A stretch of DNA of 7,180 nt from an uncultured Planctomycetia bacterium. Lineage in GTDB: Bacteria; Planctomycetota; UBA1135; GCA-002686595. Every line of letters starts with the position of its first letter. The first letter of the stretch is position 1. A model generated the notes under the pieces. That model was not told the origin of the DNA. It saw only the letters and a list, made by a program, of their open reading frames with translations, and did not search any database. Positions 1-5,040 of this stretch are shown here, one piece after another. A program made the position numbers and the translations under genes. Location of the stretch: contig CALKYE010000109.1 in NCBI GenBank assembly GCA_938003765.1, positions 1-7,180 of the forward strand. Reading direction: 5' to 3'.

Positions 1-1
1 C

Positions 2-280
2 GTGGTCCAAGTCCGACTCACCCGCCACCTGTTCGCGTTCTTCCCGCAGCTCGAGAACCGGGAGCTGCGCGTGGAAGCGCAAGACGTCGCCGGCGCCGTG
101 CGCGCGCTGGACGAACTCGCGCCGGGCATCGCGTTCTACGTGTGCGACGAGCGCGGCCGACTGCGCCCGCACGTCAACGTGTTCATCGGCAACAACCCGG
201 TGCGCGACCGCCGCCAATTGAGCGACGCGGTGCGCCCCGACGAGACGATCTCCATTCTCCAAGCACTGAGCGGAGGCTGA
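2..280 (+). CDS. MoaD/ThiS-family ubiquitin-like (beta-grasp) protein with C-terminal Gly-Gly
   Basis: A small protein of about 92 residues that ends in LQALSGG, with the two terminal glycines as the last codons before TGA (278-280). Members of the MoaD/ThiS family are adenylated at this diglycine by an E1-like enzyme, turned into a thiocarboxylate, and used as sulfur donors or, in some prokaryotes, attached to proteins. The second half (RPHVNVFIGNNPVRD at residues 55-69, then DETISILQALSGG at 80-92) follows the MoaD pattern of a central beta strand, a loop and a final strand leading to the tail. The reading frame opens with GTG at position 2, but only one base precedes it, so the true start may lie a few codons outside the window. 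The next gene starts 5 bases after the stop and uses a Shine-Dalgarno sequence inside this gene's end, so the two are probably co-transcribed. No E1 (MoeB/ThiF) or MoaE is visible, so a molybdopterin role cannot be assumed; the propeller neighbour argues for a dedicated, unknown role. Confidence 0.85.
   Translation: MVQVRLTRHLFAFFPQLENRELRVEAQDVAGAVRALDELAPGIAFYVCDERGRLRPHVNVFIGNNPVRDRRQLSDAVRPDETISILQALSGG
270..277 (+). promoter_or_regulatory. Ribosome binding site of the propeller gene
   Basis: The sequence CGGAGG (271-276) overlaps the last two glycine codons of the diglycine protein and lies 9 bases before the ATG at 286. It supports that ATG over the longer in-frame reading from 142, which would overlap most of the upstream gene. 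Confidence 0.7.
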
Positions 281-285
281 TCACC

Positions 286-1464
286 ATGACCAACACCACA
301 CTCTGGGTCGCGACTCGCAAGGGAACCTTCAAGGTCGAGCGGCGCGACGGGCGCTGGCAGTCGCAACTGGCGGGACACGCCGGAACGGGCGTGAACTACG
401 TCGCGCGCGAGCCGAAGAGCGGACGTTTGTGGGCGCTGCTCGGACACGGCCACTGGGGCGCCAAGCTCTCGGTCTCCGACGACGGCGGCGCGACCTGGCG
501 CGACAACGCGACCCAGGTGAAGTTCCCCGAGGGAGCGCGCTACATCGGACAGGACATGTTCGAGGACGCCACCAGCGACTTCGGCGTCGGCTGGAAGGTC
601 GTCGTGCGCAAGGCGAGCGTCCAGAAGCTGTGGATCATCGCCTTCGGCGGCGACGGCGCGATCTGGATCGGCACGATCCCCGGCGGCCTGTTCGTCAGCC
701 GCGACGGCGGCGCGTCGTTCGAGCTCAACCGCCCGCTGTGGAACCACGAGTCGCGCGGAGGCGATCTGTTCGCCGGCGACGGCACGGGCGAGACCAAGTG
801 GTTCGGCACGCCGGCCTCCGAGGGCGGCGAGTTCGCTCCCGGCATCCACTCGATCTGCGTCGACCCGCGCGACCCGCAACGCGTGCTGGTCGCGGTTTCG
901 ACCGCGGGCGTGATCGAGACGCGCGACGGCGGCGCGACCTGGCGCAGCCGCAACAAGGGCATGGCCATGGACCACAGCCCCGATCCCGAAGCGGAGTGGG
1001 GCCACGACACGCACTTCATCGAGCTGTGCGCCAGCGCGCCGGATCACATCTGGCAGCAGAACCACGCCGGCGTCTTCTACTCCGACAACGGCGCCGAGAG
1101 CTGGCGCATGGTGAGCGCTCCGACCGAGGGCGTGCACTTCGGGTTCCCGGTCAGCGCGGATGCGCGCAACGGCAAGCGCGCGTGGCTCGTTCCCGGTCGC
1201 TCGGACAATCAACGCATGGCGATCGACGGCGGCCTGTTCGTCGCGCGCACCGACGACGGCGGCCAGAGCTGGCGCAAGCTCACCAAGGGCCTGCCGCAGC
1301 AGGGCGCGTACGACATCGTGTACCGCCACGCGCTCGACAATCGCGATGGCCTGGTGGCCTTCGGCTCCTCGACCGGCAACCTGTACCTGAGCGAGGACTC
1401 CGGCGAGAGCTGGAGCGCCGTCAGCCACAACCTCCCGCCGATCTACTCGGTGCGCTTCGGCTGA
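286..1464 (+). CDS. BNR/Asp-box beta-propeller protein (annotated in relatives as exo-alpha-sialidase or glycosyl hydrolase)
   Basis: This gene encodes 392 residues with six Asp-box motifs of the form S/T-x-D-x-G-x-x-W/F: SDDGGATW (64-71), SRDGGASF (138-145), TRDGGATW (212-219), SDNGAESW (266-273), TDDGGQSW (322-329) and SEDSGESW (369-376). Such motifs sit on the outer turns of beta-propeller blades, as in sialidases and sortilin/VPS10. The family-type patches WVATRKGTF near the N-terminus, GIHSICVDPRDP (186-197), NKGM (223-226), QQNHAGVFYSD (257-267) and LPQQGAY (336-342) match a group often named exo-alpha-sialidase, but I do not see a sialidase arginine triad that I could place, so the enzymatic name is unproven. 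There is no signal peptide or transmembrane segment, so the protein is probably cytoplasmic, unlike secreted sialidases. It follows the diglycine protein by 5 bases; from memory, this protein group recurs beside MoaD/ThiS-like genes in several phyla. The end overlaps the convergent symporter gene by 22 bases. Confidence 0.85.
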   Translation: MTNTTLWVATRKGTFKVERRDGRWQSQLAGHAGTGVNYVAREPKSGRLWALLGHGHWGAKLSVSDDGGATWRDNATQVKFPEGARYIGQDMFEDATSDFGVGWKVVVRKASVQKLWIIAFGGDGAIWIGTIPGGLFVSRDGGASFELNRPLWNHESRGGDLFAGDGTGETKWFGTPASEGGEFAPGIHSICVDPRDPQRVLVAVSTAGVIETRDGGATWRSRNKGMAMDHSPDPEAEWGHDTHFIELCASAPDHIWQQNHAGVFYSDNGAESWRMVSAPTEGVHFGFPVSADARNGKRAWLVPGRSDNQRMAIDGGLFVARTDDGGQSWRKLTKGLPQQGAYDIVYRHALDNRDGLVAFGSSTGNLYLSEDSGESWSAVSHNLPPIYSVRFG

Positions 1465-2906
1465 GAGCGCAGCGCGCTCAGCGCGCCGAGCGTGGCGAGA
1501 TTGGCGACCAGGCCCCACACGCCTTCGTGCAGTCCCCACGGCGCGAACTGCGGGAAGAGCTTGAGACCGACGCACACCGCGACGCCCGCGACGAGCGCTG
1601 CGTGCACCGCCGGTCCGTCGCGCCGCCGACCGCACAACGCGATCAGCAAGCCGGGCAGGAACTGCGCGATCGGTCCGTAGGCGTACAGAAGCAGTGACAC
1701 GAGGTCGCCCTGGTACGCGATCGCCAGCGCGTACGAAGCCAGCGTCAGCACGACCACGAGCACGCGCACCGCGCGGCGCTCCTGGTTGGAGCTGAGCTTG
1801 CGCCCCAGCGCCGTGATCCAGCCGTCGCGCACGAGGATCGACGCCGACGCGTGCACGATCGCGTCGCCGGTCGACATGCCGGCTGCGAGCGCGCCCGCGC
1901 AGAACAGTCCGACGACGAACGCTGGCAACTCCAGGCTCATCAGCATGTGCGGCAGCACCTGCTCCGGCTTGGGCGGCGGCGTGGGGAACAGCACGCCGGC
2001 GAAGCCGATCAGGAAGATCGGCACGAGGAAGATCATGAAGGTCGGATAGAACACGACCGTGCGCCGCAGCGTGCGTTCGTCGCGCGCGGAGAAGGCCTTC
2101 ATGAACAGGTGCGGCCAGCACACGAAGCCGATCGTCGAGATCACTCCGGAGGTGAGGAACCAGCTCCAACTCTTGGCGCCCGGAGCGCTCAGGAACAACG
2201 CGCCGCCCTCGACCTCCGGCTTCGCGGCCGCGATCTGCTCGAACATCGGGCCCACGCCGCCGTACAGCTTGTACGGCAGCCACAGTCCGAAGGCCCAGGC
2301 GAGCGCCATCATGAGCACGCCCTGGAACACGTTGGTCCAGCCGACGCCGAGCACTCCGCTCTTGAGCACGTACGCGAGCACCACCGCGTAGCACACGCCG
2401 CCGCCGAGCCACTCGGGCACGTTGCCCTCGGTCAGTCGATTGACGACCAGTCCCGCGCCTTTGATCTGCAGCGCGAGGTACGGCACGAACGAGAGCACGC
2501 TCACGAGCGCCATCGTCCCCGCCAGCGGCGCGTGCGAGCAGCGATGCGCGACCATCTCCGCCTGCGTGATGTAGCCGTGCGCTCGTCCCAGTCGCGCCGC
2601 GCGCGGACCGAGGAAGTAGAACGGGATGAAGCCGACCAGCCCGTAGCCGAGCACGTAGAAGACCGCGGCGCCCGAGGTGTACGCGAGGCCGGGCGTGGCG
2701 AGGAACGAGAAGGCCGAGAAGACCGTCGCGCCGACGATGAAGTACATCACCAGCGGGCCCAGCGCGCGGTCGCCGGCGACGTAGCCCACGGCGCTGTCGC
2801 TCGCTCCCGCGCCGCCGCGCATCCCGACCCACAGGCAGCCCGCGAGGTACGCGAGCGCGACGGTCGAGACGATCCAGGCGTCGGGGCTCATGGCGTCTGG
2901 GCTCAC
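1443..2906 (-). CDS. Sodium:solute symporter (SSS/SLC5 family)
   Basis: A 487-residue polytopic membrane protein, within the usual SSS length range, that should couple sodium entry to import of an organic solute. The segment VGATVFSAFSFLATPGLAY (58-76) matches the broken first core helix of the LeuT-type fold; GVGWTNVFQGVLMMALAW (187-204) matches the SSS W-T-D-x-x-Q-G-x-L-M segment; and AAGMSTGDAIVHASASI (341-357) matches the core helix carrying the Ser/Thr pair of the Na2 sodium site (here S345, T346). At least eleven hydrophobic stretches are apparent, with a basic, hydrophilic C-terminus (SQPKRTE). The substrate cannot be read from the sequence. The GTG at 2906 forms a GTGA overlap with the stop of the upstream small membrane protein, implying translational coupling; an in-frame ATG five codons later (2891) is an equally possible start, because the first ten codons are a near-perfect duplication. 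The 3' end overlaps the convergent propeller gene by 22 bases. Confidence 0.93.
   Translation of the reverse strand: MSPDAMSPDAWIVSTVALAYLAGCLWVGMRGGAGASDSAVGYVAGDRALGPLVMYFIVGATVFSAFSFLATPGLAYTSGAAVFYVLGYGLVGFIPFYFLGPRAARLGRAHGYITQAEMVAHRCSHAPLAGTMALVSVLSFVPYLALQIKGAGLVVNRLTEGNVPEWLGGGVCYAVVLAYVLKSGVLGVGWTNVFQGVLMMALAWAFGLWLPYKLYGGVGPMFEQIAAAKPEVEGGALFLSAPGAKSWSWFLTSGVISTIGFVCWPHLFMKAFSARDERTLRRTVVFYPTFMIFLVPIFLIGFAGVLFPTPPPKPEQVLPHMLMSLELPAFVVGLFCAGALAAGMSTGDAIVHASASILVRDGWITALGRKLSSNQERRAVRVLVVVLTLASYALAIAYQGDLVSLLLYAYGPIAQFLPGLLIALCGRRRDGPAVHAALVAGVAVCVGLKLFPQFAPWGLHEGVWGLVANLATLGALSALRSQPKRTE
1460..1482 (+). terminator. Possible stem-loop at the end of the propeller gene
   Basis: GCTGAG (1460-1465) pairs with CTCAGC (1477-1482), enclosing a short inner GCG/CGC stem; alternatively GAGCGC pairs with GCGCTC around a 3-base loop. 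It straddles the TGA of the propeller gene. No T-run follows, and it lies inside the last codons of the opposing symporter gene, so it is at best a weak terminator or a chance GC-rich palindrome. Confidence 0.22.
2877..2906 (-). repeat. 15-base tandem duplication at the symporter start
   Basis: On the minus strand GTGAGCCCAGACGCC (2906-2892) is followed directly by ATGAGCCCCGACGCC (2891-2877). They match at 13 of 15 bases and encode M-S-P-D-A twice, so each copy has its own start codon. The first copy overlaps the TGA of the preceding gene; the second lies wholly downstream of it. Confidence 0.85.
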
Positions 2907-3178
2907 GGCGCCGACGCCGGGTTGCGAGCTCCGTCAGCCTGCGCGGCTCGCTCGTTCGCGTCCTCGACCTTGCGCGTCCAGCGCTCGTAGGCGAGCAGCG
3001 AAGCGAAGACCAGCGCCAACCAGATCAACGGCCACACCAGCGACCAGGGCAGGCCGAACACGAAGGGCCGCGCCGAGGCGCCCCACCAGCGGTACCCCGG
3101 TCCCACGACACACCACGCCGCGACGCTGGAGTGCAGCGCGAAGAGAACGTGCGGGACGCGGGATCGAACGCCGAACAC
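2903..3178 (-). CDS. Small two-helix membrane protein preceding the symporter (DUF3311-like)
   Basis: A 91-residue protein with two hydrophobic segments: about residues 9-27 and the stronger 43-64 (LPWSLVWPLIWLALVFASLLAY). A charged, alanine-rich cytoplasmic-type tail follows (RWTRKVEDANERAAQADGA). Short proteins of this shape, including DUF3311, with a conserved F-G-x-P-x-x-x-x-W stretch before the second helix, typically sit just upstream of SSS-family symporters and are presumed accessory subunits; here FVFGLPWSLVW (39-49) fits. Assignment to DUF3311 is by resemblance and gene context, not by a search. The start is GTG at 3178 with GGAG (3192-3189) 10 bases before it. The stop TGA shares three bases with the symporter GTG (sequence GTGA at 2906-2903), a four-base overlap typical of translationally coupled subunits. 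The gene begins 64 bases after the bL34 stop. Confidence 0.75.
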   Translation of the reverse strand: MFGVRSRVPHVLFALHSSVAAWCVVGPGYRWWGASARPFVFGLPWSLVWPLIWLALVFASLLAYERWTRKVEDANERAAQADGARNPASAP

Positions 3179-3208
3179 GCCGGTGGCGCTCCGGTGGGCG
3201 CAGACGCG

Positions 3209-3235
3209 GCGCGAGCGCTGTCGAGCGCGGCGCGC
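3209..3235 (-). terminator. GC-rich stem-loop between rpmH and the small membrane protein gene
   Basis: On the plus strand GCGCG-A-GCGCT (3209-3219) pairs with AGCGC-GG-CGCGC (3224-3235) around the loop GTCG: two five-base-pair stems separated by a small internal bulge. It starts 8 bases after the rpmH stop. No T-run follows in the direction of transcription, so it may attenuate read-through or protect the rpmH 3' end rather than end transcription. Confidence 0.3.
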
Positions 3236-3242
3236 GCTGCGC

Positions 3243-3368
3243 TCAGATCTTGCCGTGCTTGGCGCGCTGGCGGCGGTTCACCTTGCGGCCACCCTTGGTC
3301 TTCTGGCGGGTGCGGTAGCCGGTCTTCTTGGCGTGCTTGGCGTTGCTGCGGCGGACGTTGGTCTTCAT
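3243..3368 (-). CDS. rpmH: 50S ribosomal protein bL34
   Basis: A 41-residue, very basic protein, read from ATG at 3368 to TGA at 3245-3243. The core KKTGYRTRQKTKGGRKVNRR (14-33) followed by QRAKHGKI matches the bL34 pattern of (H/T)-G-(F/Y)-R-x-R-x-x-T-(K)-x-G-R-x-V-x-x-R-R-x-A-K-x-x-(K). bL34 is one of the last proteins added to the large ribosomal subunit and lies against 23S rRNA. The N-terminus (MKTNVRRSNAKHA) differs from the usual MKRTYQPSxxKR of proteobacteria and Firmicutes, and the terminal GRK-rich tail is reduced to AKHGKI, so the protein is divergent and slightly short. The gene normally sits between dnaA and rnpA near the origin; here fumC lies 102 bases upstream and a transporter unit downstream, and neither dnaA nor rnpA is in the window. 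No strong Shine-Dalgarno sequence precedes the ATG. Confidence 0.88.
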   Translation of the reverse strand: MKTNVRRSNAKHAKKTGYRTRQKTKGGRKVNRRQRAKHGKI

Positions 3369-3401
3369 GGGGAGAGTCGGGGTGAGGGGTGTGGGGCGCG
3401 A

Positions 3402-3431
3402 AGTGTAGTCGCCGCGCGCCGGAAACGAGAA
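3402..3431 (-). promoter_or_regulatory. Candidate promoter for rpmH
   Basis: On the minus strand TACACT (3407-3402) resembles a -10 box (TATAAT, 4 of 6), and TTCTCG (3431-3426) is a poor -35 candidate 18 bases upstream. A start of transcription near 3395 would leave a leader of about 27 bases before the rpmH ATG. This is the only AT-leaning stretch in the gap, and a highly expressed ribosomal protein gene should have its own promoter after fumC. It is supported by motif and position only. Confidence 0.3.
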
Positions 3432-3451
3432 CGAGGGCGCCGTCGGGCGCC
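3423..3451 (-). terminator. Candidate intrinsic terminator after fumC
   Basis: Two copies of the palindrome GGCGCC (3436-3441 and 3446-3451) can pair as a six-base-pair stem closing a four-base loop, beginning 19 bases after the fumC stop. In the direction of transcription the stem is followed by CCTCGTTCTCGTTT, a pyrimidine-rich but interrupted T-tract. It would separate fumC from rpmH. Confidence 0.45.
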
Positions 3452-3470
3452 GCCGCGGGGCGGGTCCGGA

Positions 3471-4895
3471 TCAGCCGCCGGACATCGACATGCCGCGCTT
3501 GGGCGCGACCATGTCACCGGGCACGACCGCCTTGTCGAAGGCCTCCGCGCTCATCAATCCGAGCTCCACGACGCTCTCGCGCAGCGTGATGCCCTTCTTG
3601 TGAGCGTTCTTGGCGACCTTGGCCGCGTTGTCGTAGCCGATGTGGCGGTTGAGGGCCGTGACCAGCATCAGCGACTTGCGCATCAGCTCGTCGACGCGCG
3701 CGGTGTCGAGCTCGAGGCCCTCGATGCAGTTCTCGCGGAACGAGTCGCAGGCGTCGGAGAGCAGCGCGATCGACTGCAGCGTGTTGTGGATCATCACCGG
3801 CTTGAACACGTTGAGCTCGAAGTTGCCCTGCGAGCCGGCGATCGTGACCGCGAACGAGTTGCCCATGACCTGGACGCACACCATGGTCAGCGCCTCGCAC
3901 TGCGTGGGGTTGACCTTGCCCGGCATGATCGAGCTGCCCGGCTCGTTCTCGGGGAGCTTGAGCTCGCCGATGCCGCAGCGCGGACCGGAGCCGAGCCAGC
4001 GGATGTCGTTGGCGATCTTCATCAGCGCCGCGGCGGTGCTCTGCAGCGCGCCGGACAGAGCAACCAGCGCGTCGTGCGCGGCGAGCGTCGCGAACTTGTT
4101 GGGCGCGCTCTTGAACGGCAGGCCGGTCTGCGCCGCGATCTTCTTGGCGACGAGCTTGGCGTAGTCGGGGTGCGTGTTGAGTCCGGTGCCGACCGCGGTG
4201 CCGCCCAGAGCGAGCTCGTACACGCCGGCGAGTGAACTCGAGATGGCGCGGCGCGCGTCCTTGAGTTGCTGCACGTAGCCCGAGAACTCCTGCCCCACCG
4301 TGAGCGGCGTGGCGTCCTGCAGGTGCGTGCGGCCGATCTTCACGATCTTCTTCCACTGCGCCGACTTCGCGGTGAGCGAGCGCTCGAGCGCTTCGAGCGC
4401 GGGCAGCAGGCGTTGAACGCTCTCTTCGGCCGCGGCGATGTGCATCGCGGTCGGGAAGGCGTCGTTCGAGCTCTGCGCGCGGTTGACGTGGTCGTTGGGA
4501 TGGATCGGCTTCTTGCTCCCGAGCTCTCCGCCGAGCAGTTGGATCGCCCGGTTCGAGATGACCTCGTTCGCGTTCATGTTGCTCTGCGTGCCCGACCCGG
4601 TCTGCCACACGACCAGAGGGAAGTGCTCGTCGTGCTCGCCCGTGATGACTTCGTCCGCGGCCTTGAGCAGCGCCTGCTGCTGCTTCTTGTTGAGCATCGC
4701 GAGCTCGCCCAGCTCGATGTTGGCCTGCGCCGCGCACTTCTTGACGATCCCCAGCGCGCGGATCATCGGCCGCGTGAAACGCTGACCGCCGATCTTGAAG
4801 TTCTGCTTGGAACGCTGGGTCTGGGCCCCCCACAGGCGGTCCGAGGGGACTTCGAGCGGGCCGAAGGAGTCGCTTTCAGTGCGGGTGGCGGACAT
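3471..4895 (-). CDS. fumC: Class II fumarate hydratase (fumarase C)
   Basis: A 474-residue cytoplasmic enzyme that reversibly hydrates fumarate to L-malate in the TCA cycle. It belongs to the aspartase/fumarase superfamily and is oxygen-stable, having no iron-sulfur cluster. Family blocks appear in order: TGSGTQSNMNANEV (99-112), HPNDHVNRAQSSNDAFPTAMH (start 132), GRTHLQDATPLTVGQEFSGY (188-207) and the superfamily signature GSSIMPGKVNPTQCE (320-334). H191 corresponds to the active-site His188 of E. coli FumC and S321 to the catalytic Ser318 on the mobile loop; K327 and N329 of the signature are also present. The length is close to the usual 460-470 residues, with a short extra C-terminal tail rich in Met, Gly and Ser (KRGMSMSGG). 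The N-terminal FGPLEVPSDRLWGAQTQRS (11-29) is the normal beginning of the fumarase domain, supporting the ATG at 4895. No clear Shine-Dalgarno sequence precedes it; a perfect inverted repeat does. The gene lies 145 bases downstream of mdh. Confidence 0.97.
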   Translation of the reverse strand: MSATRTESDSFGPLEVPSDRLWGAQTQRSKQNFKIGGQRFTRPMIRALGIVKKCAAQANIELGELAMLNKKQQQALLKAADEVITGEHDEHFPLVVWQTGSGTQSNMNANEVISNRAIQLLGGELGSKKPIHPNDHVNRAQSSNDAFPTAMHIAAAEESVQRLLPALEALERSLTAKSAQWKKIVKIGRTHLQDATPLTVGQEFSGYVQQLKDARRAISSSLAGVYELALGGTAVGTGLNTHPDYAKLVAKKIAAQTGLPFKSAPNKFATLAAHDALVALSGALQSTAAALMKIANDIRWLGSGPRCGIGELKLPENEPGSSIMPGKVNPTQCEALTMVCVQVMGNSFAVTIAGSQGNFELNVFKPVMIHNTLQSIALLSDACDSFRENCIEGLELDTARVDELMRKSLMLVTALNRHIGYDNAAKVAKNAHKKGITLRESVVELGLMSAEAFDKAVVPGDMVAPKRGMSMSGG

Positions 4896-4912
4896 GGCGG
4901 TGGATGGGCTGC

Positions 4913-4933
4913 GCGCGACGTGGCGCGTCGCGC
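4913..4933 (-). promoter_or_regulatory. Perfect 8-bp inverted repeat in the fumC leader
   Basis: GCGCGACG (4913-4920) and CGTCGCGC (4926-4933) are exact reverse complements around a five-base spacer. The inner edge lies 17 bases from the fumC ATG. In mRNA this would be a stable hairpin just before the region where the ribosome binds; as DNA it has the size of a dimeric repressor operator. The repeat itself is seen directly; its role is inference. Confidence 0.4.
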
Positions 4934-4974
4934 TCGGGACGAATGCCGCGGAATCGCGGGCGAAAGAGGGTAAG

Positions 4975-4990
4975 GGCCGGGCCTGCGGCC
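4975..4990 (-). terminator. Weak candidate terminator after mdh
   Basis: GGCCG (4975-4979) can pair with CGGCC (4986-4990) around a six-base loop, about 50 bases after the mdh stop. The bases that follow on the transcribed strand read CCCTTACCCTCTTTC, pyrimidine-rich with few consecutive T residues. The stem is short, so read-through into fumC is plausible. Confidence 0.25.
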
Positions 4991-5040
4991 GGCAACGGGC
5001 CGCTAGAGGTCGCCGCGCGCGGACGAGGCGTCGAACGACC

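Noticed and set aside
142..288. A longer start for the propeller gene at 142, adding 48 residues
   Set aside because: It would overlap most of the diglycine protein gene in another frame, the added residues are Arg-rich without motifs, and a good ribosome binding site precedes the ATG at 286.
429..1697. A 422-codon plus-strand open frame inside the propeller gene
   Set aside because: Arg-rich low-complexity translation without motifs; a shifted-frame shadow of the propeller gene.
136..2832. An 898-codon open frame on the minus strand running antisense through the propeller gene and into the symporter
   Set aside because: It is out of frame with the symporter, very rich in Arg and Ala with no recognisable domain, and is a product of high GC content (few stop codons). 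The genes on each side of it have clear family motifs.
1851..2990. A 379-codon plus-strand open frame opposite the symporter
   Set aside because: Composition dominated by His, Arg, Glu and Ala with no domain; the symporter on the other strand has a complete set of family signatures.
2934..3116. A 60-codon minus-strand frame inside the small membrane protein gene
   Set aside because: Shifted-frame shadow; the two hydrophobic segments and the stop/start overlap support the 91-residue frame instead.
3471..3500. FumC ends in SMSGG, reminiscent of the diglycine tail of the beta-grasp protein
   Set aside because: FumC is a large helical enzyme, and two terminal glycines in a short flexible tail of a GC-rich gene are likely chance.
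3183..4235. A 350-codon plus-strand open frame opposite fumC and rpmH
   Set aside because: No recognisable protein features, and it crosses rpmH and the intergenic gap; it is a shadow of the real minus-strand genes.
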